Origin: Erythrophleum ivorense
Lineage: Eukaryota; Streptophyta; Magnoliopsida; Fabales; Fabaceae
DNA: 64,000 bases
Direction of reading: 5' to 3'
Assembly: GCA_026724425.1 (NCBI GenBank)
Contig: JAIUCV010000003.1
Coordinates: 52,144,477-52,208,476, forward strand
Below, in pieces: positions 36,191-48,689 of the stretch (positions within the stretch are counted from its first letter, which is position 1; the number at the start of each line of letters is the position of its first letter). The notes under the pieces were generated by a model that was not told where the DNA came from, did no database searches, and saw nothing but the letters and a program-made list of their open reading frames with translations. A program made the position numbers and the translations under genes.

Positions 36191-36639
36191 TTGTAGATAT
36201 ATTTTGTATTATTAATGTATAAAATAAAATTTTTGTAAATGAAATATAAAAATGTGTTTAAAATTAAAGTTATACAAAAGAATTAATATTTATTTATTTA
36301 TAAATTAACTAAATTAATTAATTTAATATTATTATTTAAAAATATTGTTTATGCAAATATAATTTCTTAAATTGTTAGTTAAATTTGTTAAAAATATAAC
36401 GAATTAAAATTAAACAATAATAATGTTCTTATATATATTATATGTATGTGTATATAATTGTATTAATTAATTTTTTAATAAATTGAAATTGGTTAAGAAG
36501 GAAATGAAATATTGTAAAAAAGATATTTAAATGTACAATTTAATAATACAAATAAGTATTGAATTTTAAATGTCTAGAAAAAAAAGGAAAAAAAATAATA
36601 TTAGTCATCAGCCGTAATAACTTCTGTCCACGCTGAAGC
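36191..36639. other. AT-rich spacer
   Basis: No gene seen. Very AT-rich DNA between the tandem duplication and the downstream end of the MULE/PMD remnant. Confidence 0.5.
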
Positions 36640-39345
36640 TTTCTCCTTATTTGTTGGGGCAATGTTGTTGTGGCTATTGCTGCTCTTGCTCTTCATCCTC
36701 CTCAATGTCATTTTCATATTTTTTCTTATCTTCTTCTTCGGACGATTCACTCTCTCCCTAATTACAAATTTGTTGAGAACTGAAATTCTAATGAGGCGAC
36801 TAGATAGGCGAAATCGGTTGATTTGAAGTGGAAAAGCCTTGTTATGGTTGGTAGGACGCCCATTATGCGAAAAGAAGTATTACTATACTCAGCATTAAAT
36901 ATAATTAGATCTATAAATAATGATGTAAATAATACCCCACTAAATTACATTAGCTGCGGTAGCAGTGTGGAAAATGATGACTCCGTTTAAATGAACGAAG
37001 GCAATGATGATGTATAGTAAGATGCAAAAAGAAGATAGACTTGCAACTTTAACGTTTGTGAATGGTGGAAAGGAAGAAGGACCAATATCTCCATTAACTC
37101 TCTGTAATAGAATAAGAGAAAAACTAGTACAATCGCAATCTCTTTGTATAGGGGTTGTTATGTAAGATGATGATAACGTATTTACATGAACTCCACCAAC
37201 ATCGCCACTAAACATTAGTTCCTTAGATGAGAGGAACCCATGACCTCTTTTTCTTGGTCTCACCTGTGGTTCTAGAAGTCTAGGTAGATCAGATGCTGGT
37301 GAAGCTAGTTAGGAGATAAATATATCTCGATATTCTCCTAGAGCGTGCAACATGGTTTGGATATCACTATTTGCCATCTACCTGAAATCCCTATAACTAA
37401 GGGTTTGTGGGTCAGTGATAGCAAGTCTGTATTAGTCTTTCAACACATCAGCCTGTGAAAGACAAAATTAATTGTTAAAAACAAAACATATATATATAAG
37501 GAGAAAAAATATAAAGATAAGAACTATGTAAAAGTCATACTACAAAACCCTAAGAACCACTAATAGGATAGATCTACAGTCGCGTATGTTGCCAATACCA
37601 ATACATGTAGTCTGTTATGCAATCAAATGGTCCATTGGTAGGGTCATTCTGTGCCATTACTTGGAGCCATGAATTCCAGGCTGCAATGAAAATTGCATGC
37701 TCTTCTTGCCAATCTTTATGAACATTTATTCTTAATTAAAGAATATATAGCGATCCTATGTTGAATGGTTTTTCTGGGATATGCTACATCCTACCGAACT
37801 GACAAAGAATACAATCAACGTGATACCACTCAACTATCTAAAAGTATAGTATAGGGATATATGCATGCCATACATCAGACATCGCTAAGTAGTATTCAAG
37901 AATCAATTAAAGGACATTCGGTGACTCATATGAAAGCCAAATTACCTACATAAAAAAAAGGTTACTTCATGCTATAATTATAATATAAAAAATAAGTAAA
38001 TACAAAAATATAAATCTCATTATTCTTCATTAGATCTAATAATACAGTCAACGTGATGCCACTCAACTATCCAAAAGCATAATATAGGGATAAATGTACG
38101 TCATACATCAGACATCGCTAAGTAGTATTTAGGAATCAATTGGAGGACGTTCGGTGACTCATATGGAAGCCAAATTACCTACATAAAAAAAGGATACTTC
38201 GTGTTATAATCATAACATAAAAAATAAGTAAATACAAAAATACAAATCTCATCATTCTTCATTGGATCTAACAATATCCTACACTGCCTAAAAGCATCTG
38301 TAGTCAGCTGGGGATACTGTGAAACATGATACCACCTATGAGGAATGGGAGAATACACATTAGTTTATCTATCATCGAAAAACTCAAAATCGTAAAAAAA
38401 TATTAGTATATACCTGAAACCTAATAAGGGTCTAATAGGATAGGTAGCCATTTGCGGGTCAAGCTGTGGGGGTCTTCGTGGAGCAAGGAAGGGGAATCGA
38501 TCCCATACCCATAAGTAAAGCAAGGCCTGGCAACCACCTATGTTAATTTTATCGTAATGGATGACATTACACATTTCTCTATATAAATAGGTCAATACTG
38601 TTAAACCCCAACTATACTAACTAGCCTCTTCAAAATCAGTAAGTAATAAAAGGTACATTAACATAATTTTATGCCTAGTCCTATCTAGCATTACGTATCC
38701 CTTAATTAATCGCAGAATGTATGCTAGTATGAATTAGCGAACAGTATCATCATCTATATCATTTAGCAAGTTGTTAAATGTTTATGTTAGCTAGAGAATG
38801 CTCAAACTCTGCCCATCCAATGTCCCCCTAAGGCGGTGTCATACTAAGTAGCTCATTATAGACAACTGGCCAATTATAGTTTGTCTGTCTATATACTACA
38901 TCCTCCATGCAAGATAGACCCAATTAGATAGCAATATCTTAGAGTGTAATCATACATTTGCCCTTAGTGAGATAGAAGCTGTGCCTTTCTAGTGGCCACT
39001 GCTCAATAAGGGCCGGCACAAGTGTGGCATTAAAGTCAAAATAATTGAGTCCTGAGACACCATAAAAGCTAGCCTGTATATAGGACAATAGCTAGTAGGG
39101 GATCAAATATATGATTTTCCTACACTATTCACCATATATGTAGAATTCTATCCTCTTTTGCCATTGCATTAGAGAAAATGTCATAAATTTAGTTAAACCA
39201 ATAATAGACAACAAAGCAAATTTCTAACTTACCCTTCCTTACCAAATAGCTTGGGACACGTAGCAAGACTGTAAATATAATAAAGACTCATCCTCTTATC
39301 CAAGATGAACAATACCGTGGCAACGGTCCATAATGGGTACCAGGA
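36640..39345 (-). pseudogene. Plant mobile domain (PMD) remnant downstream of a MULE transposase
   Basis: Minus-strand remnant of a plant mobile domain, the domain of MAIN/MAIL-type proteins that is also carried by transposons. Recognisable order: LVPALIEQWPLERHSFYLTK and KCMITL.DIAI.LGL at about 39015-38900 (family: ALVERWRPETHTFHLP..E.TITLQDVAILLGLP), LYLWVWDRFPFLAPRRPPQL at about 38520-38455 (family: LQSWAWERIP), WLPYESPNVLQLIPKYY at about 38165-38115, and RTFIPILCFWIVEWHHVDC at about 38100-38045 (family: VPLICFWIVE.H.PDRV). A 233 bp tandem duplication (about 37810-38275) repeats the last two. A Ser/acidic-rich tail is at about 36760-36640. Stops and frame changes throughout. It lies directly behind, and in the same direction as, the MULE transposase at 39660-42274. 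Confidence 0.72.
37810..38277 (-). repeat. 233 bp tandem duplication within the PMD
   Basis: Two adjacent copies offset 233 bp (tcaacgtgataccactcaac at 37815, tcaacgtgatgccactcaac at 38048), highly similar through atacatcagacatcgctaag and ggtgactcatatg.aagccaa to the aaaataagtaaatacaaaaa tail. Confidence 0.9.
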
Positions 39346-39659
39346 ACTAAAATATCTGTCAATGGTAATACAACACAAATACATATGTCAAATCAAATCA
39401 TAAGTCAGTAATTCAACACTAATAAGTCAATTTAATATTTATACTCCGATGACTCGAGTGAACTATCACTTTCAAATTGATGATTAACAATTCATACATA
39501 ATAAAGTTAAATCATGCAAAGGTGATATGGAATTTGCAAAGATATCATTAACAAGTCATACACCATCACTTTCAAATAAATTACTATTGATAGATAATTT
39601 CGATACACATAATCATGAATAATGAATATCTAATTCACTCCTGCAACTATATCTATCTT

Positions 39660-42274
39660 CACGGCTGATGGGAAGGGCATGTGATGCAATTGTGTCCAAT
39701 CTATCTACATAACCCACATCTTTGGTGGTCCTTAGAGCTTTCTTGCCAATCCATCTCATTTTGTATTCGTGAAGACTTTGGTCTACCTTTATCCTGAATT
39801 ATGGAAGGATCAGGGACTAACCGAGGTCCACTGGTGTGAGGCCAATAAACTTCTTCTCCAATTAGACGAAATTTAGTCTTGTAAGTATTTAGTATCGTCT
39901 CAAGTCAAAAGATAGTGTGTACAAATTGTAAGGGGTCAAAACAAATCTTGGCACATGCAGCAAAGACATGTTGACAGGTATGTTTTTTGAGTTAGAACTC
40001 ACTATAGTCACATGTTTGATTTGTAAGACAAACCTTACTAGTTCGCCCATATTGTTTGTTGGAGGGATTATAAAGCTCTTCAATCTCGAATTTTAAAGGC
40101 CTTTTATTAAACCATAGACCCATAAAACAGATACTATTGCCATTATGGTTGAAATTTTTTTGTAGATATTCTCAGAAAATAAGCTGCCCACTTGCATTGG
40201 GCAAATGTGATCTGTGCCTACTTAACCCAGTATCTATTTAACCGATACATTGTTGCTTTGACCAAGTTGATTATAGATAAGAACCTAACACCTTTGTAAA
40301 TACTATTTATACAATCTACTAAATTTATTGTCATATGCCCCTAACGATGCCTCATTGATGTCATATGTGCATGACCATTTACTTTTCGGTATATCCTTTA
40401 TCCAATTTACCACCTCTGAATGTAATGATCATATTTGTGCCAATTGTTCATCAACTAAGTGTCACTCGTTCAAATATATAATGTCGACAAACTTTTTCAA
40501 TCACTTGGTCCTGAACGTCATATTCAAATTACTTGCAATATGTCGTAAATAAAACATATGATGTGCGTGGAGTAGTTGCCAACCGTTTTCTGGATTTATG
40601 ATTGCTGCTAATGTTCCCGAATGATAATCAGATATCAAACAAATGTCTTACTTGTTCGACATAACTCGCCATCTGAGATTACTAAAAAATTACCTCCACA
40701 CCTCATATGTTTTACCCTTAACAATAGCAAATGCAAGGGGGACAACTTATCTTGCCCCATCTTGTGAGCCAGCAATAAGCAACGTTCCTTTAGTAACAAA
40801 TTCAAAGTATGAGCCTTAGGTAATGTACCATCCACTTGGGCAATTGGCTTCAAGTAATCAAAGGCATTAATGTAAGACTTAAATGTCCAAAACACTCTAT
40901 AAAACATGACTATTGCCTCCGTATTTTGATGCTATCTGTGGGCATTCCTTAGTAACAAATTCAAAGTATGAGCCTTGATTGAAGTGTTAGACAACGAATA
41001 ATCATCTTAGGAGAACTGCGTATGATTACTTCTAATTCCCAAAGGTAATCATAATTGCCTATTGCTTACCACACCATACTTTTTTTATAAAATACTGTAT
41101 ATCCAAAAATGTTAGATATCCTCTCAATGATATCACGAACAGAAACAGAGAAATTTTCTATGACCATTGACATAATATTTGATGCTATTATATCAGAGTC
41201 TAACTTTGAATAATCTTGTGATAACATGAAGAAGATACAAGTATGTAAGCCTATGTACTTTACTTGCTAATCATTTTCTCTCTCTGATTAACCAACTCTT
41301 ATCCGTCAGTTACATCGAACACCATATTCTAGACAACAATACTTCACGTACTTTATTGATAATTAGTGCACCTTGAATGTGTGGTCTGCACAGATTGGAT
41401 AAAGTTTCGCAGCATGGCTCATTAACTGCTTATCAAGAAACTACATGCCGACATACTTATGTTAGTCATCATTCAGATCGATGGCCCCCTCTATATTGAG
41501 CATTTCAAATTTATTCACATCATCATTATTAATCTGAGACAAGAAGGTAAATGTTTGGTTAGAATATTGATTCAATAGAGTGATTGGATCTCCTTCAATA
41601 TTAATACCATCGATATCATCATCCACATATTCATTAGCATTTAGTGGAGCATCATATTCATCTTCAATCTCAAACTTGCTTATTATATCTTCAGTCGCAT
41701 TTGGGGGACTTGGAGAATTGTTATTACACATTAATAGTTTGGATAAACTCAGCTGAGATATGTCATTGACGAGTGACATTTGTTGAGTATTAGAAGGTTG
41801 GATTTTAAATGAATGAACATCTGCGAAATAAGAGCTAAATAAAGAAATCGATTCATTAGATCTATCAATTTAACTTTCACATGAATTTGTCAATGGCTCA
41901 ATGATATCATTATTTTTTATACTTAGGCCTACATCATTAGTTGAGATGTACGCATACAATTTTGGTGCCCCTAATTGAGATAGAAAGTGCCAATTTGCTT
42001 ACCACATAGTTTGAACATCTGAATCGTCCTCCAATGTACACGGCAAGTACTAAGTTGGATTAAGTGGCTGTGGACATCAATACACCAACTTAGCCACATA
42101 CTGTCTTGACTGAGGTTGTAATTTTTTTTCCAACCATAACCTTCAACTATTTAAGACTAATGTTAAAGTCGACTCTTAACAATTTTGACTTGTCACAGAT
42201 AATTTTGTTCCCTTATTGGTATTAAAAATTCTTCCATTTGCATAAATGCATATAATTTTTTTCATTTTACTCAT
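39660..42274 (-). pseudogene. MULE (MuDR-type) transposase, decayed
   Basis: Full-length but broken Mutator-like transposase on the minus strand. ATG at 42274 opens the PB1-like N-terminal region, closing with LPCTLEDDSDVQTMW (about 42045-42000). An acidic linker (105 codons open) spans 41779-41462. The MuDR DNA-binding region follows with KLYPICADHTFKVH (about 41410-41370), then YSKLDSDIIASNIMSMVIEN (about 41215-41155). The catalytic region has FWTFKSYINAFDYLKPIAQV then DGT (40895-40830) and ICLISD (about 40645-40620). A SWIM finger is at about 40012-39945 (CDY...KKHTCQHVFAAC; second Cys lost), followed by GRPKSSRIQNEMDW (about 39780) and a CX2CX4HX4C knuckle at 39722-39680 (CGLC...GHNCITC). 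Numerous stops; no active enzyme. Confidence 0.85.
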
Positions 42275-43064
42275 TATGAATCTTTTCTCATTGTCTGTGT
42301 GTACATAACAATCAAACACAATATATTAAAATGATAAGAGATAAAAGATACAGAGAATATTACAATGAATTCTAAAAAATGAGAGTGCATGCAGAATAGG
42401 AGCTCTTTATAATCTGTAAAAAATTTTAAAAAGAAACAAATAATCAAATTTTCTAAAAAGAAAAAATAATTGAATTATTTCTTTTTATTGTTATATATAT
42501 GTATTTCTTTTGTTTTTTTCTTTTATATATTTGAGTCAACAAGCCCCAATCCAGCAAAGTTGATTTTTATTTTTCAGAGAATACCTTTACTTTTTTTCTT
42601 CTCATCTTATATATCTTTTCTTTATATATTCACAAGTAATAATTTTGTAACATAGACTTTCTTTTTTCCTTTTCTTAATTATGTATCATTGATGAGAATC
42701 ACCATATACCAAAAAAAAAACTTATATGTACTTTTCTTTTTGTAGGCTAATTGCTTATATGTATTTTTTAATCGATGACTTAAGTTTAAAGTTTTTGTCA
42801 AAATAATTTAAGTGTTTATGGTTTACAAAATTAGAAGGGACTAGCTAGCTAGACCAAAATTTGGGTGAACTAGATGTAGTTCTAATCCAATTAACTTTGA
42901 AAATCAATTGAAAAAAAATTATTAAAAATTAATTGGAATAGTTAAAAATAATAAAAATTGAGTGATTTGACACTCAATTAATCAAAAATTATTTTTTATT
43001 TTTTGTCTAAATCAAAATTTTGATATTCTATAATAAAAATTTATAATACTTATTGGATTCTACC
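42275..43064. other. AT-rich spacer upstream of the MULE transposase
   Basis: No gene found. Low-complexity T-rich and A-rich DNA. The terminal inverted repeat of the MULE should lie here or further right, but I could not identify it. Confidence 0.4.
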
Positions 43065-44634
43065 TGATATAACTTTATTAGATGCTAGCAAGCACATTAA
43101 TTGACATGTAACATAAGATTAAAAAATAAGGGTTGTCAATTCCACAAGAAATGGAATTACCTACATTCTAGGAGTTTTCAAAATATTTATTAGTATTTGC
43201 AATATGTGCATTAATTACAAACTAGTACTTTAGGTCTCCCGTAGTCACCAAGAACCAATAACACAAACAAAAGAATTATTCTACTAACACAAAGACTCAA
43301 TGTTAAAACTTTATAAAACCTGACAAAAGACTTTTGAAAAAAAAGACTCAAAAACTAGTGTAGGTTAGATGTATGTTGGCAATTACATTAGATTAATTAT
43401 TCAAGTTCGATATAGAATTCCCATTCACTATGATCAACTATATTCAAATTATATCAACACTTGAATCCAATGTATTGAACTACCCTAACTCTATAACCTT
43501 CTTTTAGTAGTTAAACTTAGTTTCCTTGAATTGAATTAAATCTAGGATGCATTAGTAATAGAAAAATTCAAGGTAAATCAACATCTAATACTGCTAATGG
43601 ATGTGTTTAATACCAATTAACCTAAGTTACATTTTGTCAAATGCCTTATGGGCTTTCAACTCCATGGCATGTGTTAAATCATTAATTACCTTAGTCTAAT
43701 CACGTTAATCAAAAGGAAATACACTAAAGTTTAATTATCTATGACACTTAACCATCCTAATGGTCATTTACCTCTATTACTCCAATTGGATGTAAATAGA
43801 ATTGAACAATCCACCAAGAAACGAAGTCAAGAGAACAAAAGCTTAAGCTTAGAATATAAACTCCATAGATGAAAGAGTAATTCAGTATACCATAGTAAGT
43901 AGTAACAATTTAATACAATCAATCAAAATTCATCATTCATATGACAAACTCAAAACAACAAAGAGAAAAATAAGAAAACAAAATAGAGAGTAAAAAGGGG
44001 AAGGTGATGAAAGGCATCACTCAAAGTGGAAAACTTAAGTGATTGTGCAAAGGAAGTCCAATTAGATCTTCCTCTTCGCTATCCATCATACTGTAAAAGC
44101 TTCCTTCATGGCTAGGCCTTTCTTTCCTTTTGTCCAACTAAGTTTCCCTTTTTATAGATGATAAAATTAGGTTAAAAATATTGTGGTTCACAAAATATGA
44201 AACAAACTACCAACACTATGGTGTTAGGAGCTCAATGCTATGATGCTGAACTTGCTGGTTCGTGTGCTAGATTTTAATACTGCAACCACGGATTTGTTGG
44301 ATAATATAGGATGCAAATTTCAAGCTTTCAACTCTCAAAATCTCTTGGCTTTGACTTTGGGTTATTCAATCCTTAATTTAGCTCTTCCATTTAGGTTCTT
44401 TTGCCTCCATTTTCATCTAAATAAACTTTATTCTTAGGTGCTTAAACTCATTGCAAAATCCAACATAAAACTATAAAGATCAAGGCTAGAAATTAGGGGG
44501 CTTTATAGAAGAACTCACATCTATCCATTTAATTTAACTCTAATTGCAATATATCTTCAAAATATATTAACTCAAAATACATGACAAGTTCTTATAAAAA
44601 TACATGAAAATGTAAGTCAAAGAGGGACTTATCA
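43065..44634 (-). repeat. Probable solo gypsy-type LTR
   Basis: On the minus strand the 1,570 bp segment starts TGATAAGTCCCTC and ends TTATATCA, giving matching inverted ends TGATA/TATCA. An LTR-like CTTGTGGAATTGACAACCC sits near its 3' end. Flanks are ctacc (43060-43064) and ctgcc (44635-44639), a one-mismatch 5 bp duplication. No internal coding sequence or second LTR adjoins, so it is best read as a solo LTR. Confidence 0.5.
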
Positions 44635-44639
44635 CTGCC

Positions 44640-45356
44640 TAACTCATTTCATATAGATTTATTGTCATATGTAAGATACTAACTAATTTTTATATTTTCA
44701 AATGCTTATATTTATATTTTAAATATTATTTTACAATATATATTAATTTAATTGTAAAATATTATATACACACACACACATACTTCTTTATAAATTTTTT
44801 TAAAAAATGGTTGAATCCTGATTTATTCACAATCAAATCATTGAATTATGAATTATTCTTTATCTCAATTTAATAACTAATTTAATTTTTAAAACATTAA
44901 TAAAGACACACATGAATCCAAAATGTTAGCATCTATCATCATCAAGGCCGCACACACATGCTAAGTGCCACCTTTTTTTTTCCTTTTCAATAAAGGTGAG
45001 ACGTAAATGAAATTAGATTTTGTCCAATCCCAAGCCATCACATTCTACCTTCCTTATCCCCTTTTAACAAAACCACTTAACATCCAACTTTTTTCTTTTC
45101 TTTCTATTCTTCCTTCCTCCTCTAATTAAGAATCGATCACTACGAAGAAGAAGAAGAAGAGAAAATGGTGCTATAGGGACATGAAAGGGATAGATTTTCC
45201 CAACTTATTCTTCCTTTTCTCCTCTCTGTCACAATATCAACAAAGAGGGGCTACCATTTTGTTTATTCTTCCTTAAGTTTTTTTTTATTGGAGAGTTGAT
45301 CAGTTGAATATATTGATTGTTTAAAAATTATTATGGCAATGTTGAGTTTATAAATT
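44640..45356. other. Spacer without recognised gene
   Basis: AT-rich. A short CA run at 44768-44780 and a gaa repeat (gaagaagaagaagaag, about 45143-45158). Nothing coding recognised. Confidence 0.4.
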
Positions 45357-45361
45357 GATAC

Positions 45362-45659
45362 TGTTGGTTATTGTCCATTTTATTATTGTTATTTTTTCTA
45401 TTTTAGTATCAATTTTAGTATTTCCTAGTCAACTTTGTTTTTATTTGTTTCCTAATTATCTTGTAAATAGGACTTATTAGGATTTATTTCTTTAACTCAT
45501 TGATTTTTGGGACCAAATTGTTCTATTGCTTCTATGAATAACATTCCTACCTCTCCTTTAATTGTATTTATCGCACCATTTTGGTGAGTGAAATATAAAA
45601 CAAGAGAGACAAAACTATCTATTCATCCTTGTGCGTTGTCTTCTCTCTGCCAAACGACA
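45362..45659 (+). repeat. Solo copia LTR with perfect 5 bp target duplication
   Basis: 298 bp, starting TGTTGGTTATTGTCC and ending caaacgaca. It contains the copia LTR-like tttcctaattatcttgtaaa and ttctatgaataacattcc. It is flanked on both sides by gatac (45357-45361 and 45660-45664). No internal element sequence adjoins, so it is a recombination product (solo LTR). The strand is inferred from the TGTTGG start. Confidence 0.85.
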
Positions 45660-46159
45660 GATACATATTAGTAGATAGAAGTTTGTTGTACTAGTGTTGA
45701 GATTGTGCTAGTTTTTAAAAATGATGAATGTTAATTTTGTTTGATAAATTGGTTGTTGTTTTATAAATTTTTAGTAAATTATGAGCACTAATTTTGTGTT
45801 GTATTTGTTAAAAATTATTTATAGCATTAAAAATTTATTAGAAATGATTTATATTATTAGAATTTTGTTAGAAATTATTTAGTGTTAGTGATATAATTTT
45901 TTTTAAAGATTAGGCATATGTTGTTGCATATACTTTAGTTTAATGATAGTAAATTGTTACTATTGCGTAGCAGGATAAGCATGGCTAAACATAAGGCTGC
46001 TACATCCATCCTATTGGGTCCAAAGGACAATTTTTTATAGACCTTATAGCCACTAAGCGTTTTAGAGGTTACATGACAAGGACATGTAAGCTGACACTTC
46101 AAAATTGTTTTTTTTCTATTTGCGTTTAAAACCATTGAAATCTTTGAACCGACATTTCT

Positions 46160-48060
46160 TATATATCATTGTGTTTTATGCCCTTATCGATGCGTCCACA
46201 TAGAAGTATTCTATTCACTAACAAAGATTCTTGAATATCTACAACAAGCAAGCTTTTATGACACGATATGCACAACTTACTTTCCTATCAACTATGCCTA
46301 TATATCAATGCTAATAGAGAGATGAAGGCTTGAAATGCACATTCCATAACTTGTGGATTCTCTTTAGTTAGCATGGGAATATGATGGTCTAGTCCATGTA
46401 TCTTGCATGTTTTCTTTTTATTTTCATTTTAAAAAAAAAGTAAATAATCCAAAATGCTTGACTGAACCATCATGTTCTTGCCTTCAATTGGAGAGAAGCC
46501 GGGCTCCATTCCATATGCCTATAGGAGAGTGCGCCATCACTTTACAAGATGCAACAATCTTAATAGGGCTACTTGTAGATGGCAAGCCTATAGTTGGGAT
46601 CACCAATTACCCTTAGTCAAATCTATACAAACAACTTCTTAGATGAGATTGCCTTATAGCAAACTTAAAGGTCAACATTTAAGGATGAAGTTCTTACATG
46701 ACAATTTTCGTTGAATTATTGAGCATGCAATCAATGAGCAATTATAATGGTATAATTATGTGTACATTTTAAAATTAATAGAGGCATAATATGTCCACAT
46801 TATGCACTAAACCACTTTTGGCTTACTTGCAACAAAATGGGTGGTATAATTGGGGTTTTACAATTTTAGCTTACCTATATTAAGAGTTATACTTGTGCAC
46901 CAACTACTAGTAGAAGAAAATAGGGGACTATGTACTCCTTTTACATGCATGGATGTGGGAGAGGTTCCCACAACAAGCTCCAAGGATATGAGGACATTAT
47001 AGAAATTACGTCACTAAAGAAGATGAATAAACTCAATACCCTCTACCTCAACCTTTAGGACATAGGTACTTTAAAAGTCACCTTTAGTGTTTGAATTCTT
47101 TTTTTTCATTTTCAAATTTATTTTTCATAAATGAACTTTCTTTTTTACACTAGTGGAGTGATTGTCAAAGCCTTAGGAGTTGTCCCATACATATGTTAGG
47201 TCATTTTATGCTCACAACTGGATATGATGACATGTCACTTTCCCCTACTCAGAGTATTTTGGTTTATTAATTTTTCCATTGATTGATACTAAAATATGAC
47301 ATGCATTGAACTTTGTAGATTATGTGGCAAATGTACATGGCTAGAATTTGTCAGGCCCATATCCTTGAATATTGTCTTCATGGAAGCAATGTCTGTGAGG
47401 CGTGGGTCCCACCCATAATCTTTCATATCTTTAAGTGGCATTAGCTAGATAGAGTTCTTTGGTAGTTTGATCAAGGCCAACCAATACCATGTAATCCCAC
47501 AGACATTGATTGGAACCACACTCTGCAATTAAAAGGTAAGTGAAAAATTGATTGGTTTGTTTAACAACAGTGATTCACCAATTATTGGCAAGACTACAAA
47601 ACTAGGTAATCATGACACCACCTAGCATTACACCATTGACATGTACTTTTGAATACATGAGGTGGTATGAAAAGGTCACTTAAAGAAAATTTCCCAGGAA
47701 GCTACAACACTTGAAAAAAGTGAAAGTAATCACTAATGGTTGAATTCAATATTTTCCTACGTTTGTTACATGCTTATCATTGCATTATATTATAGGTCGA
47801 TTGTTAGAAGATCATATATCCACTAGTGGATGCCAACAACTCCACTAGACAAGGTCCAGGAGGTGTACAGGGATATTCTATAAGTGTTGAATGAGGATTA
47901 CTAGATATATTTGGAGAATTCACCATTCTAGGCCCTAATGACACATTATGGATAATTTTTCCAATCTTAAAGGACAAACAAAAGGAATGGAAGGCATGTT
48001 TTAGAAATACAAGGTAGCTAATGGTTTGTCTGCTGGACAACGACGACGATTATGATGAGC
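46160..48060 (+). pseudogene. Second plant mobile domain (PMD) remnant
   Basis: Plus-strand PMD. 46225-46340: EYLQQASFYDTIC, then INYAYISMLIERWRLEMH. 46490-46600: PFHMPIGECAITLQDATILI then GLLVDGKPIVG. 46945-46985: LLHAWMWERFPQQAPRI. 47379-47450: HGSNVCEAWVPPIIFHIFKW then LDRVLW. About 47650-47690: YMRWYEKVT. The order is the same as in intact PMD proteins of MAIN-like and transposon type. Frame changes and stops occur, and a piece around 46345-46475 duplicates or interrupts the ERWRPETHTFHMP section. It converges with the MULE transposase N-terminus at 48690-49415 on the other strand. Confidence 0.7.
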
Positions 48061-48689
48061 CCTCAATTTTCTCACACACACCTCTCATGTAAATTTTATC
48101 CCTGAATGCAGTCTACGTTCCATTAGTCCATCTGGGCACGGTGATAGACCATTATCATCGATTGAAACCCTCAAACATACTTCCCCTAATAGACTTAGGA
48201 TATTTTATTTGATCATGTGAGCTATGTGGTTGGGGAACTCAAGTTTGATAGGCAGAACTATATGACTTTGGTGCAGTCTGGTCCATGTCAAATATACTGA
48301 GATCTAATTAGGATATAGATGAAGAAGAGGATGACAAGTCAGATGATGATCAGTAAGAGCGACAAGATGAATCAAAGATAAGTAATTGGTGCAGGTGCAG
48401 CCCATTATGCAAAGCCAATGACCAGTCCATGAGAAGAGAGAGAAAATGCAGGATTGTTATTCAGATGCCATAAATTTTGTTGCTGACTGCTCTACCTTAT
48501 AATTCTAGTCCCTTTGAATAGAATACATTTCAGTGTTAACATCAATGAATCTTTTCTCTAGAAATAATAGGTTGATGGAAAGTCCTGAATCTTCATCCTA
48601 AGTGCATGCCTAGAGTAACCCTTGTATTTCAGGTTTGTCCATTTTGCCCAATGTATTTAAGGCGGGAACAAAGCTAATGGGCCATAATA

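Noticed and set aside
36600..36780. Considered as a separate small Ser/acidic-rich host gene
   Set aside because: It continues on the same strand from the PMD remnant and resembles the acidic/Ser tails of such transposon proteins; no independent start or exon structure.
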